Shown: positions 25,490-33,725 of the stretch, one piece after another | Layout of the letters: the number at the start of each line of letters is the position of its first letter | Numbering within the stretch: position 1 is the first letter of the stretch | NCBI GenBank assembly: GCA_026936045.1 | Contig: JAIXKU010000312.1 | Coordinates: 1-39,666, forward strand | Origin: Flavobacteriales bacterium | GTDB lineage: Bacteria; Bacteroidota; Bacteroidia; CAIKAF01 | Reading direction: 5' to 3' | DNA: 39,666 nucleotides | Translations under genes and position numbers: made by a program | Notes under the pieces: generated by a model | Databases searched by the model: none | Seen by the model: only the letters and a program-made list of their open reading frames with translations | Told to the model about the DNA's origin: nothing

Positions 25490-25885
25490 TTATTGATTGC
25501 AGACAAAATCAACGGAATCCATTTCATGTTTTCCGTTATCGTCAATATGTGCTATTACGTAGGCTCTCATATTGCTATTTTCTGAAACAGTATTGATCCA
25601 AAAAGTACCAACCGGGATATTGCCGCCATGCGAATGTTGCTCAATGGCATGCATTTCCTCGCCCGAGCTTAGGTTTTTTATCTCTACGCTATAGCCATGC
25701 AATTCAATATTGGCTGTTATAAGTGCATTCACAAAAACAGTATCGCCTAATACGAATGCTTGATTGGGTGTAGGGTCATAAATAGTGATGGTTGAATAAC
25801 GTTCGCTTTCTTCTGAACAACCAAGAGAAAAGATAACGAATACTAAAACGGCTATTACGCTATAAAAAGAAGTTTTTGTTTTCAT
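25490..25885 (-). CDS. Small His-containing lipoprotein of unknown function
   Basis: I start at the ATG at 25885 (MKTKTSFYSVIAV); a longer frame to 26032 runs back into the neighbouring gene. The product has 131 residues with a lipoprotein signal ending in FSLGC (lipobox). The rest looks like one beta-sandwich domain (about 30-131), with the pattern NANIELHGYSVEIKN and a cluster of histidines, EMHAIEQHSHGG, about residue 80, possibly a metal site. I recognise no named family with certainty, although similar small lipoproteins beside CDICGC-type outer-membrane proteins are common in Bacteroidota. It is the last gene of a three-gene cassette, 13 bases after the barrel protein. Confidence 0.75.
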   Translation of the reverse strand: MKTKTSFYSVIAVLVFVIFSLGCSEESERYSTITIYDPTPNQAFVLGDTVFVNALITANIELHGYSVEIKNLSSGEEMHAIEQHSHGGNIPVGTFWINTVSENSNMRAYVIAHIDDNGKHEMDSVDFVCNQ

Positions 25886-25898
25886 GATAGAAAATAAA

Positions 25899-26801
25899 TT
25901 AAAATAATACGGAAAAATTAACCATAAAACGGTGGCTGGCTTTAATATCGCCGCCGGCCAGATTCTGATAAGCCGGAAGGAAATAAGAGGTTCCCAGTAC
26001 AAACCGTTTAATATAAAAATCAATACCGGCATTGACAGAAAGGCTTAATCCACCTGATTGCAAACGCATCAATCCTTTATCGGTGTCGCGCATGCCATAA
26101 TCGGCCAAAAGGCCGACTTGCGGAACGAAAGAGGTACTTTTATATTTTGTCCAAAAGAAGAACCGCAACGCACCGGAAAATCGGTGACCAAAACGAAACC
26201 CATGTGAATTGGTTGTATTAAACCGGGCATTGCTTTCCAGGTTCATTCCAAATTTTTTGTATCGTATCGTGTACATAAGATTAAGCAGGAAATCCCATGA
26301 GCCGGATCCTAATTGTAAGTTGGGATTTAGCAGGGTATCATTTTCATAAATATTAAAATCACCGGTTGGTGCTTTTAAACCGCCGCCTGCCATCAGATTA
26401 TGTTTCCAGTAGCTCATGGCTGTATCGGGTGTCTGATAGGCAATATAGTTTGCCATCAGCTGAATATCACCCAATCCGGCAGAACGTGTAACCTTATGGT
26501 CTTCGTCTTTACTGAAAATATTAATGGGCACGAAGGCCATGAGTTGTATCCTTTTGTGAGGATAAAAACGCCCCCAGATATCTATCGTATGAAACTGATC
26601 ATGGGAGACCATGGGTGTGTTATTCATGGTATGATAGGAATCAAACATCCGAAAATGATAACGTACACCTACAAAATGACTTTTAAACTGGGGCAATATG
26701 CCCACATACATCCCTCCAACCGAGCATCCGCATATATCACATGCTTGGGTATGTACTATTTGTGTAAGGAGGACTACACAAAGCACAATCCACTTTTTCA
26801 T
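25899..26801 (-). CDS. Predicted outer-membrane barrel with N-terminal CxxCxC motif
   Basis: The product has 300 residues. The signal peptide MKKWIVLCVVLLTQIVHT is followed by QACDICGCSVGG, placing a possible metal- or heme-binding CDICGC at the very start of the mature protein. The rest is a series of amphipathic strands, and the last residue is Phe (FMVNFSVLF), as expected for a BAM-assembled barrel, so I place it in the outer membrane. Family assignment by name is uncertain; it is often labelled as a transporter. It lies between a small Cys-rich membrane protein and a His-containing lipoprotein, with 37 and 13 bases between genes. Role in metal uptake or tolerance is inferred from motifs and context. 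Confidence 0.78.
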   Translation of the reverse strand: MKKWIVLCVVLLTQIVHTQACDICGCSVGGMYVGILPQFKSHFVGVRYHFRMFDSYHTMNNTPMVSHDQFHTIDIWGRFYPHKRIQLMAFVPINIFSKDEDHKVTRSAGLGDIQLMANYIAYQTPDTAMSYWKHNLMAGGGLKAPTGDFNIYENDTLLNPNLQLGSGSWDFLLNLMYTIRYKKFGMNLESNARFNTTNSHGFRFGHRFSGALRFFFWTKYKSTSFVPQVGLLADYGMRDTDKGLMRLQSGGLSLSVNAGIDFYIKRFVLGTSYFLPAYQNLAGGDIKASHRFMVNFSVLF

Positions 26802-26838
26802 AAATTAAAATTTAAGGAATAATTACAGACAAAAGAGA

Positions 26839-27225
26839 TCAAGCCTGCAATTCCGGCGGGTGGAAAACGCTAATGGAACATTTTTGGTCGTGCCGATTGA
26901 CACCGTAGGGGAGGTACCCAAAGGGCAAAATTGCTGCATTAAAACTGATTTGCATGACCGCTGAATGATATAGTATAAATTCTTTATCTACAGTATTGGC
27001 CGGAAAAGGTAACTCGGTATCAATATCAGGTGTATCTACTTTTTTGATGGTGTCTTTCAAAAAGCATTTGCCTTTACAACAAGAATCAGGCTCGTCTTTT
27101 TTCTTACAGAGATAGGTTGCAATATATTGCTTATTCACTTGATAATAGGTAAATACGGCCAACTTCCCCATAACAGAAAATAAGCTGGCAACAATCAATA
27201 ATATGCTTATAATTCGCCTTGTCAC
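26839..27225 (-). CDS. Small Cys-rich membrane-anchored protein of unknown function
   Basis: The start codon is GTG at 27225 and the product has 128 residues. Residues 3-30 are one hydrophobic segment (ISILLIVASLFSVMGKLAVF), uncleaved by appearance, followed by a soluble part with C-KKKDEPDSCC-KGKC (four Cys in about 16 residues), then LPFPANTVD and a C-terminal RHDQKCSISVFHPPEL. The Cys cluster suggests metal binding. Similar short proteins head metal-related gene sets in other Bacteroidota, but I cannot name a family. It begins a cassette of three minus-strand genes, and an exact TAGCTTTG box precedes the start by five bases. Confidence 0.7.
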   Translation of the reverse strand: MTRRIISILLIVASLFSVMGKLAVFTYYQVNKQYIATYLCKKKDEPDSCCKGKCFLKDTIKKVDTPDIDTELPFPANTVDKEFILYHSAVMQISFNAAILPFGYLPYGVNRHDQKCSISVFHPPELQA

Positions 27226-27230
27226 GAAGG

Positions 27231-27238
27231 CAAAGCTA
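27231..27238 (-). promoter_or_regulatory. Predicted -7 box for the envelope metal cassette (TAGCTTTG)
   Basis: The minus-strand TAGCTTTG fits TAnnTTTG exactly. It ends five bases before the GTG, so transcription would start at or inside the first codon. Either the mRNA is leaderless or translation starts further on. Confidence 0.45.
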
Positions 27239-27285
27239 ATAATTAAATCAATTCAACTGCACTTCTCTTTTGAACAATCTTTTTA

Positions 27286-28503
27286 TTACTTTTTTATTTC
27301 AGTTGATGCTTGCATGGCGTGGCTTGCTATCCATCCGCTGCTCCAGGCGTGTTGGAAGTTAAAGCCGCCGGTTACTCCATCAATATCCATTATCTCTCCG
27401 GCAAAGAACAAGCCGGGGACCAAACGACTTTCCATAGTAGCGGGATTAATTTCATTGAGTTTTATTCCGCCACATGTTACAAACTCCTCTTTAAATGTGG
27501 TTTTACCATCAATGGTGTATTTATCGCGAAGGATTTTATCAATGAGTTCGTTTTGAGCCATACCCGGTATCTCACCCCATTTCATTTGATCGGTGATATT
27601 GGCCATGACACAAAGGTATTTCCAAAACTTACACGGAAATAAAAAAGGATTGTGACGAATGACGTGTTGCTTGCCGGCCTTCGCTCGCATCTTTGATATC
27701 ATGGCTCTGAGTTGCGACTCCGTCATATCATTCAGCCAGTTGACAGATATATCAAATTGGTAATTTAATTGAGATATCTCTTTGGCAGCCCAAGCGGAGA
27801 GGCGCAAAACAGCCGGACCGCTCATACCCCAATGTGTAATCAAGACCGGCCCTGACTGAGTGAATCTACTTTGGACAAGATGTATGCAGACATTGGGTAA
27901 ACTCACGCCCTGCAACTGAAGCAGAGGATGATGCGGTATGTTAAACGTAAATAACGATGGCACCGGATTCTCAAAACCATGTCCTAATTTTTCTAACCAG
28001 GCATATTGTGTGGCCTTCTGAAAACCACCGGGTGCTATTAATAACCGATCTGCTTCTGCTGAGGTTTTATCCGAAAAATGAAGAATAAAATGTTGATCAA
28101 CATAGGCTACGGCGGTTAATTCTTTTTCATATTGAATGAAGGACTCAATGTTTTTTAATAAGCAGTCTATGATTGTCTGAGAACTGTTGCTGGCAGGAAA
28201 AACCCGACCGTCTTTTTCAACTTTTAATTTCACCCCTCTATCTTCAAACCATTGCATGGTCTGTGCCGGGCTGAAGCGATGAAGCGTCCTTCGTAAAAAA
28301 TGTTTACCGCGCGGATAATGAGTAATTAACTCATCTACATTAAAACAATAATTTGTTAAATTGCACCTGCCGCCTCCGGAGATATGCACCTTTTGTAAGG
28401 CCCGGCGAGATTTCTCAAACAGTTGTACATGATGCTTTTCAGAATCAATGTTTGCCGCCGCAAAACAGCCGGCCGCACCGGCACCAATAATGGCAATCTT
28501 CAT
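27286..28503 (-). CDS. HI0933/BaiN-family NAD(P)/FAD-dependent oxidoreductase
   Basis: The product has 405 residues. The N-terminal FAD-binding Rossmann motif is IIGAGAAGCFAA, followed by LFEKS, and the family signature HISGGGRCNLTN. Another family segment is KDGRVFPASNSSQT. The C-terminal FAD contact is FFAGEIMDIDGVTGGFN. An inserted beta-rich domain lies between, as in the HI0933 group. Members are cytoplasmic flavoproteins; one characterised relative, BaiN of Clostridium scindens, acts on bile-acid intermediates, but most have no assigned substrate. The gene is divergent from rocD and separate from the metal cassette downstream (60 bases apart), so no operon partner helps to define its substrate. 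Confidence 0.88.
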   Translation of the reverse strand: MKIAIIGAGAAGCFAAANIDSEKHHVQLFEKSRRALQKVHISGGGRCNLTNYCFNVDELITHYPRGKHFLRRTLHRFSPAQTMQWFEDRGVKLKVEKDGRVFPASNSSQTIIDCLLKNIESFIQYEKELTAVAYVDQHFILHFSDKTSAEADRLLIAPGGFQKATQYAWLEKLGHGFENPVPSLFTFNIPHHPLLQLQGVSLPNVCIHLVQSRFTQSGPVLITHWGMSGPAVLRLSAWAAKEISQLNYQFDISVNWLNDMTESQLRAMISKMRAKAGKQHVIRHNPFLFPCKFWKYLCVMANITDQMKWGEIPGMAQNELIDKILRDKYTIDGKTTFKEEFVTCGGIKLNEINPATMESRLVPGLFFAGEIMDIDGVTGGFNFQHAWSSGWIASHAMQASTEIKK

Positions 28504-28594
28504 GAAACAGTGTTAATCGAATACAAGTATAATAAAATGTTGCATGGTATCTATCTCTTTGGATAGCAGCGAGAAGACAAGGCAAATTTTTTAA

Positions 28595-28602
28595 TATATT
28601 TG
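28595..28602 (+). promoter_or_regulatory. Predicted rocD -7 box (TATATTTG)
   Basis: TATATTTG fits TAnnTTTG exactly, 15 bases before the ATG at 28618. The same ten bases TATATTTGTA occur before tRNA-His. I see no clean TTTG at the expected -33 position. Confidence 0.5.
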
Positions 28603-28617
28603 TATCAAAAGATTGAC

Positions 28618-29853
28618 ATGGTTACAATGCGTGAATTTATCGGGACAGAGAAGGCAATGGATTTGGAAAACAGGTATGGTGCAAAGAACTATGCACCGCT
28701 TGGGGTGGTTATATCTGAGGCCAAAGGTGTTTATGCCTGGGATCCAGAGGGGAAACAGTATTTTGATTTTTTATCGGCCTATTCAGCCGTCAACCAAGGA
28801 CATTGTCATCCACGTATTATTCAGGCATTGAAAGATCAGGCAGATAAACTGACGCTTACCTCAAGGGCTTTTTACAATAATAAGCTTGGCGAATACGAAG
28901 AATATATTACAAACTATTTCAGCTATCAACGGGTATTACCAATGAATACCGGTGTTGAGGCCTGTGAAACAGCAGTAAAACTGGCTCGCAGATGGGGTTA
29001 TGATGTAAAAGGCATTGCTGCCAATCAAGCCAAAATCGTTTTTGTGGAGGGAAATTTTTGGGGCAGATCTATTGCTGCTATTTCTGCTTCAACAGATCCT
29101 ACCAGTTATAGCGGATTTGGTCCTTTTGTTCCGGGATTTGTAAAAATTCCGTACAACGATATTACAGCGCTGAAAACCCTTTTAGAGGACGAAGCCGCAT
29201 CTATCGCTGCGTTTATGCTTGAGCCTATTCAGGGTGAAGCCGGTGTAGTCATACCGAATGAAGGATATCTGAAAGCGGTCAGAGAATTATGCACCCGTCA
29301 TAATGTTCTGATGATAGCCGATGAAGTGCAAACCGGGCTGTGTAGAACCGGAAAAATGCTGGCTTGCGATTATGAAGAGGTGAAGCCAGATATTTTAGTT
29401 CTAGGTAAAGCGCTTTCCGGCGGGGTATTTCCGGTATCAGCCGCGCTTTCGTCGGATGAGATTATGCTGACCATCAAACCGGGCGAGCATGGCAGTACGT
29501 TTGGTGGCAATCCGTTGGCTTGTGCTGTGGCTATGGAAGCATTACAGGTGCTTAAAGATGAAAAGCTAGATGAAAATGCGTTTCAAAGAGGTAAACAGCT
29601 GCGCGAAGGAATTAAATCCATCGCTTCGCCTCATATTAAAACCATCAGAGGGAAAGGCTTGCTCAATGCCATTGTCATAGAGGAATCAGCAATGGTGGAT
29701 GCCAACAAGATTTGTTATGCCTTTAAGAAAAACGGGTTACTTGCCAAGCCCACGCATGGCAACATTATTCGTTTTGCACCGCCACTGGTGATTAATGAGG
29801 AACAGATGGATGAATGTATTGAGATCATTCGAAAAACGTTGACGCAGTTTTAA
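28618..29853 (+). CDS. rocD: Ornithine--oxo-acid transaminase
   Basis: I use the ATG at 28618, giving 411 residues; the ATG at 28627 is equally possible, and a TTG at 28600 lies inside the promoter box. Class III aminotransferase motifs are clear: [41 protein letters not shown], and the PLP-binding K264 in [23 protein letters not shown] and [10 protein letters not shown] complete the family. It moves the delta-amino group of ornithine to 2-oxoglutarate to give glutamate semialdehyde, linking arginine breakdown to proline and glutamate. Citrulline from the PPAD-like enzyme is not its direct substrate. A GT-C-like gene starts eight bases downstream. Confidence 0.94.
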   Translation: MVTMREFIGTEKAMDLENRYGAKNYAPLGVVISEAKGVYAWDPEGKQYFDFLSAYSAVNQGHCHPRIIQALKDQADKLTLTSRAFYNNKLGEYEEYITNYFSYQRVLPMNTGVEACETAVKLARRWGYDVKGIAANQAKIVFVEGNFWGRSIAAISASTDPTSYSGFGPFVPGFVKIPYNDITALKTLLEDEAASIAAFMLEPIQGEAGVVIPNEGYLKAVRELCTRHNVLMIADEVQTGLCRTGKMLACDYEEVKPDILVLGKALSGGVFPVSAALSSDEIMLTIKPGEHGSTFGGNPLACAVAMEALQVLKDEKLDENAFQRGKQLREGIKSIASPHIKTIRGKGLLNAIVIEESAMVDANKICYAFKKNGLLAKPTHGNIIRFAPPLVINEEQMDECIEIIRKTLTQF

Positions 29854-29861
29854 TTTTCTGC

Positions 29862-31412
29862 ATGCCTAATCTTCATTCGTTGTTTATAGCCATAGTCCGC
29901 AGAGCATGGTGGATTTTGCCCCTCCTCGTCCTGTTATTGCAGTTACCTTTTATTAGTTCTGATCCGGATGTGCGCTTATCACATAGCCGCGATGCACAAA
30001 GTGATGAAGGGCTGAATACAAGCCAGGTGCGAAACTTTATAAACTATGGCGATATCAATGCATGGGAATGTGATAACTTGATTAAGACACCGCTGTTTAA
30101 TCTGATGGTTCTCCCACCTATGGCATTGTTTGGTACCTATCGTGAAGTGGCCAGAGGTGCCGTTATGGTATTTATTTTTGTTTTATTGACGACCATCTTC
30201 TCATTCAAGCCGTATCGGCCTATTTTGGCGTTATTGATGCCAGTATTGTTTTTGCAGTTTCACATTTTTCAATACACGCATCTCAGCTTGTCAGAAATGC
30301 CGGCTATTGTATGTATTATTGCGTCTATCATGGCTTGGGGACGTTATGCCATGCCCGAATCGGAAACAGGAAGATTGAAATGGCTGATGGTTGCTATTCT
30401 TTTTTCATCCATGTCATGGTATATAAAAATTCAGTTTGCTTATATACTGCCACTCATTCCTATCTCCACACTCATTCTTTGGCTAACGCATCGCCCACAT
30501 AGAAAAGATGTGTCACGTTTCTTCATCTCATTATCTATTCTTACAGGTATCGTTTTGTTTTTTGTTTTACTGTATTTGTCTTTATGGTATCTACCGTTAC
30601 AGAAAGCATGGACTTATATTATGCAGAACCAAACGGCAGCCCGATTCCCAATATGGAAATACCAAGGGGAAGTCATTGAATATAATTTTAATCTATACTT
30701 TCTGAATGAACGGGTGGCGCCTCTTCTTGTCTTATTCATTTTGTCTATACCATTAGCTATTATTTTATTGTTTCGTCAGACAAGATCTGTCTTTGCGCTA
30801 TTGGTCATTCCGGCCGGCTTATGGGTTTTGCTCGAGGTGCATAAAGTGTTTATGCATCATGTTCCGGGAAGGTATCTTGTTTCAAGCTTTGCCGCGATGG
30901 GTTTCTTTTCGACCATAACATGGATTGAACTTGGTAGGCGCTATTTGCCACCGTTACATGAGTTATTTGTAAAGTATAAATCGGTTATGAACCGCGGTTT
31001 TATCGCTGTCATTATTCTGACTGTCATAATTGGTTTTAACCTGTATGGCTATGCAGATATGTTACAAAAGCGCCGCTATGATATGTATGATTTGAATCTG
31101 TATCTCCGTCATCTTTCCGTTGGGAAGGCTACAGCGGTAGGCGCGTGGGCGCCGGCATTGACTTGGGGCACAGACATAAAGGCTGTTCCCGTCTGGAAAG
31201 ACTTTCTCAATGACAAGCAAATTTTATCAACGTTTCATCCCCGCATAATTTTTTCTGAACCCGAAGAACAGGAATCCGAACAGGCGTTTAAGCATGATAA
31301 CATCAATATTGTATCGATAGCCGATTCAAGCAAACAAACAATGCCCGGTAATAAGTGGACGGTTGTTTTGTACTGGATAAATCCCGATTCATTGAGCCGA
31401 CATACTTATTAA
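29862..31412 (+). CDS. Multi-pass membrane glycosyltransferase-like protein (GT-C / ArnT-type)
   Basis: The product has 516 residues with about ten or eleven hydrophobic segments. The first large loop contains the acidic segment SHSRDAQSDEGLNTSQVRNF, whose D-E pair and placement resemble the catalytic loop of GT-C enzymes such as the GT39/GT83 groups, which move sugars from polyprenyl-phosphate carriers. The C-terminal soluble part (about residues 400-516) includes the AVGAWAPALTWGTD segment. The acceptor cannot be told from sequence; cell-surface glycan or lipid modification is the general expectation. It begins eight bases after rocD and is probably co-transcribed, but I see no metabolic link. 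Confidence 0.72.
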   Translation: MPNLHSLFIAIVRRAWWILPLLVLLLQLPFISSDPDVRLSHSRDAQSDEGLNTSQVRNFINYGDINAWECDNLIKTPLFNLMVLPPMALFGTYREVARGAVMVFIFVLLTTIFSFKPYRPILALLMPVLFLQFHIFQYTHLSLSEMPAIVCIIASIMAWGRYAMPESETGRLKWLMVAILFSSMSWYIKIQFAYILPLIPISTLILWLTHRPHRKDVSRFFISLSILTGIVLFFVLLYLSLWYLPLQKAWTYIMQNQTAARFPIWKYQGEVIEYNFNLYFLNERVAPLLVLFILSIPLAIILLFRQTRSVFALLVIPAGLWVLLEVHKVFMHHVPGRYLVSSFAAMGFFSTITWIELGRRYLPPLHELFVKYKSVMNRGFIAVIILTVIIGFNLYGYADMLQKRRYDMYDLNLYLRHLSVGKATAVGAWAPALTWGTDIKAVPVWKDFLNDKQILSTFHPRIIFSEPEEQESEQAFKHDNINIVSIADSSKQTMPGNKWTVVLYWINPDSLSRHTY

Positions 31413-31431
31413 AATAGATGACGACACAGTC

Positions 31432-32001
31432 TTACAATACGCCTAATCGTTTCAACTCCCAGAAACAACGAGCAGTAGCTTCGATGTCCGCTGCGGCATT
31501 ATGAGCTTCGCCAAAATCTATATTAAAGAGTCGGATGTGTAGTTCGGATAAGGTTGGCCACTTATACCCATATTTTCCGGGGATAGCACAAAAAGAGGTG
31601 GTGCTGTTCATCGTACAGATTTTCCTTTTTGCAGGCAGCAGATTATTCATCTGCATACGCAAAAATTCTGCACCCATGATTGCCTCATCAAAAGAGAGAT
31701 TATGTGCTACGATATATTCGGATTGAGATATATAAGCCTGAAACTCGTTGAGTACATCTTGCAATGGCTCGCCTTCTCTCAGGGCGCGTTCGGTGGTTAT
31801 ACCATGCACTTGCGATGCCGATTTGGGAATGCTAAACCCGTTTGGTCGAATGATATGACTTGAGCCTGTGATGCAATTACCTTGCTTATCGTAAACCAAA
31901 TAGGCCAACTGTACCAGGCGTGGCCAGTTATCAAAATCTGTCAACGGGGCATTCCAATTACGAGGCAATCCACTGGTTTCTGTGTCAAAAAGAAGATACA
32001 T
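31432..32001 (-). CDS. DEDDh 3'-5' exonuclease (DnaQ-like)
   Basis: The product has 189 residues. The catalytic acids of the DEDDh group are visible: D6 and E8 in LFDTETSGL, the third Asp in VAHNLSFDEAIM, and the H and last Asp in EAHNAAADIEAT. An SASQVHGIT segment is also typical. The length suits a stand-alone exonuclease domain rather than the epsilon subunit of DNA polymerase III with its polymerase-binding tail. Substrate may be DNA or RNA; the role is unknown. It is the last gene of the minus-strand run that begins with mpl, three bases after the LysE-family gene. Confidence 0.9.
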   Translation of the reverse strand: MYLLFDTETSGLPRNWNAPLTDFDNWPRLVQLAYLVYDKQGNCITGSSHIIRPNGFSIPKSASQVHGITTERALREGEPLQDVLNEFQAYISQSEYIVAHNLSFDEAIMGAEFLRMQMNNLLPAKRKICTMNSTTSFCAIPGKYGYKWPTLSELHIRLFNIDFGEAHNAAADIEATARCFWELKRLGVL

Positions 32002-32004
32002 AAT

Positions 32005-32649
32005 TTATGTAAGGGTTTTAATCAGAATACTGATGGTTTGAATAATAGCCAATATCAGGAACAAGACACCTATAATGATATTCATCCATACTTTCACGGC
32101 GTGAATACGTTTTGCAATAAATGCGCTCAGCACTGCATAGGTCATAAGGCAAGCTAAAGTGCCCAATGTAGTGCCTAAGACAAAGATAAGAATATGATCC
32201 AGATCGAGAATAAGCAGATTTTTTTGACTAATACCTGTAGCCCAAACAACCCAAAAAGGGATAGCCACCGGATTGAGCGCACTGACGATGAGCCCTTTCC
32301 AAAAACTGCCAATGGTTTTAGATGGTTTTATTTCGTCTTGTTTCTTTTTGCGCATGGTACGAATACCAGTAACCAAATTAATAATACTAAATCCCAAGAA
32401 GACCGGGATGACAAAAGCCTGTAAAAAGAGTTTGATAGATTCATTCTCATTAATCCATGCTGAAAACTTAACCCCAATAAAGGCCTGTATAGCCTCAACA
32501 ATCACAGCAGCTAACGACAACCAAAAGGCATTTAAAATTCCTTTTTGCATCGTGGTTTGTAACACATTTAAGCTTATCATGCCGGGTGGAAGCGAGAACA
32601 AATAACTCACGCCAAAACCAATCAGAAATTCATATAAATAGACAGTCAT
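32005..32649 (-). CDS. LysE/RhtB-family amino-acid exporter-like protein
   Basis: The product has 214 residues with six predicted TM segments. The opening LFSLPPGMISLNVLQTTMQKG matches the conserved P-P-G-P-like loop of LysE transporters, and ALNPVAIPFWVVW is the matching loop of the second half. Family members export basic or neutral amino acids or small metabolites through the cytoplasmic membrane. Its start overlaps the stop of the upstream ATP-grasp gene as ATGA, which implies translational coupling. The substrate may therefore be a product of that ligase, an inference from arrangement alone. LysE assignments by themselves do not tell substrate. Confidence 0.85.
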   Translation of the reverse strand: MTVYLYEFLIGFGVSYLFSLPPGMISLNVLQTTMQKGILNAFWLSLAAVIVEAIQAFIGVKFSAWINENESIKLFLQAFVIPVFLGFSIINLVTGIRTMRKKKQDEIKPSKTIGSFWKGLIVSALNPVAIPFWVVWATGISQKNLLILDLDHILIFVLGTTLGTLACLMTYAVLSAFIAKRIHAVKVWMNIIIGVLFLILAIIQTISILIKTLT

Positions 32650-33707
32650 TCGGCAGAGATATTTCGATACATCTTAACTTTCTTCCATTGTCGCACGACG
32701 TCTTTTGTTGTCATATACGGTATGCCATTTCTATGATTAATCGTGGCAATTTTATAAATAATATCCCATGCTTTGAATATAGACCGCCAGGCATCCATAA
32801 TCCGATAATCGGGATCGTAGATATGTGCCGGCTCTGCACCTACACCATTAATCTCCACAATACGTATATGCTTGCCCTGCTTGAGTTCTTTAATACTTGA
32901 ACAACGTAAATCAAACCGACAATAATACACGCCATCCAACTGTCGGGTAATATCAGAGAACACTCGGTTAAGTTGCTCATCAATGATGTTGTTTGCGTTT
33001 ATGAATTTAGTGCCACGCACATGATTGCCGATGGACTCTAATTCGATTTCTTCATTCAAAGGAATGACTTCATCAAAACGATGTCCGAATTTTCGTTCTA
33101 ATTTTTGCCAATGCAGCAAAGCTCTGGGATTTTCTTCAATAAGTTCTTTTAACGTGGATTTACCGTTTCCTTTAGCTTTCAGAAATTCTTTCATCACCAC
33201 TGAGATAATATTTCCTTTCTCTTCTCCCGGCAACATATAAAACAAAACACCCAATTCTTCTTTTAGTGTCACATATTCCTGTATCAGAAATGGGAAAGGT
33301 ATTTTTTGAATATAGGCGGATAGCGCTTCATCGTTTGTTATCTTCTCTACCATAAGTCCGCGCTCTCCTCTATCCGGCTTGGCTATAAGCGGATAGATTA
33401 TGTTTGCCTGCAAAAGGGCTGCTTTGGTTTCATCGAAAGTATTATGGGGTTCAACATGTATTGTCTTAGGTTTATATTCATCGGGAAGCATGGCAAGAAT
33501 AGGAGTTTTGGATTCGCCCAACATACCACCCGTTTCAATACCCGGATTAGCTGCATTAAAAAACCAAAGTGAACGTGCCTTGACACATAACCATAAATAA
33601 TAAAAGAAAGCAGGAAAATAGACGATGCTAAACGGCCAATATTCCCAATGTAGAAGCTTAGTAAAGAAAGGGCGATATGTCCACGAATGATAATGGGGCT
33701 TATACAC
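32646..33707 (-). CDS. ATP-grasp ligase (D-Ala-D-Ala ligase-like), unknown substrate
   Basis: The start codon is GTG at 33707; no nearby ATG is in frame. The product has 353 residues. An N-terminal hydrophobic stretch (about 20-55, WPFSIVYFPAFFYYLWLCV) suggests membrane contact. Then comes the conserved FFNAANPGIETGGMLGESK segment, and an ATP-grasp core with YPLIAKPDRGERG (nucleotide-binding lysine strand), FLIQEYV, YYCRFDLRC and the metal-binding VEINGVGAEPAHIYDP. The order is that of D-Ala-D-Ala ligases, but the C-terminal sequence is not that of Ddl, so I do not use ddl. It would join a carboxylate to an amine or another nucleophile with ATP. Next to mpl and asnS upstream and coupled to a LysE-type exporter. 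Confidence 0.8.
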   Translation of the reverse strand: MYKPHYHSWTYRPFFTKLLHWEYWPFSIVYFPAFFYYLWLCVKARSLWFFNAANPGIETGGMLGESKTPILAMLPDEYKPKTIHVEPHNTFDETKAALLQANIIYPLIAKPDRGERGLMVEKITNDEALSAYIQKIPFPFLIQEYVTLKEELGVLFYMLPGEEKGNIISVVMKEFLKAKGNGKSTLKELIEENPRALLHWQKLERKFGHRFDEVIPLNEEIELESIGNHVRGTKFINANNIIDEQLNRVFSDITRQLDGVYYCRFDLRCSSIKELKQGKHIRIVEINGVGAEPAHIYDPDYRIMDAWRSIFKAWDIIYKIATINHRNGIPYMTTKDVVRQWKKVKMYRNISAE

Positions 33708-33725
33708 TTAAATAATTTCTATGTA

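Noticed and set aside
31413-31431. Search for a terminator between the convergent GT-C-like and exonuclease genes
   Set aside because: The 19-base gap holds no inverted repeat.
32646-33707. ATP-grasp gene considered as ddl (D-Ala-D-Ala ligase)
   Set aside because: The ATP-grasp core is present, but the N-terminal hydrophobic region and the conserved ANPGIETGG segment are not those of Ddl.
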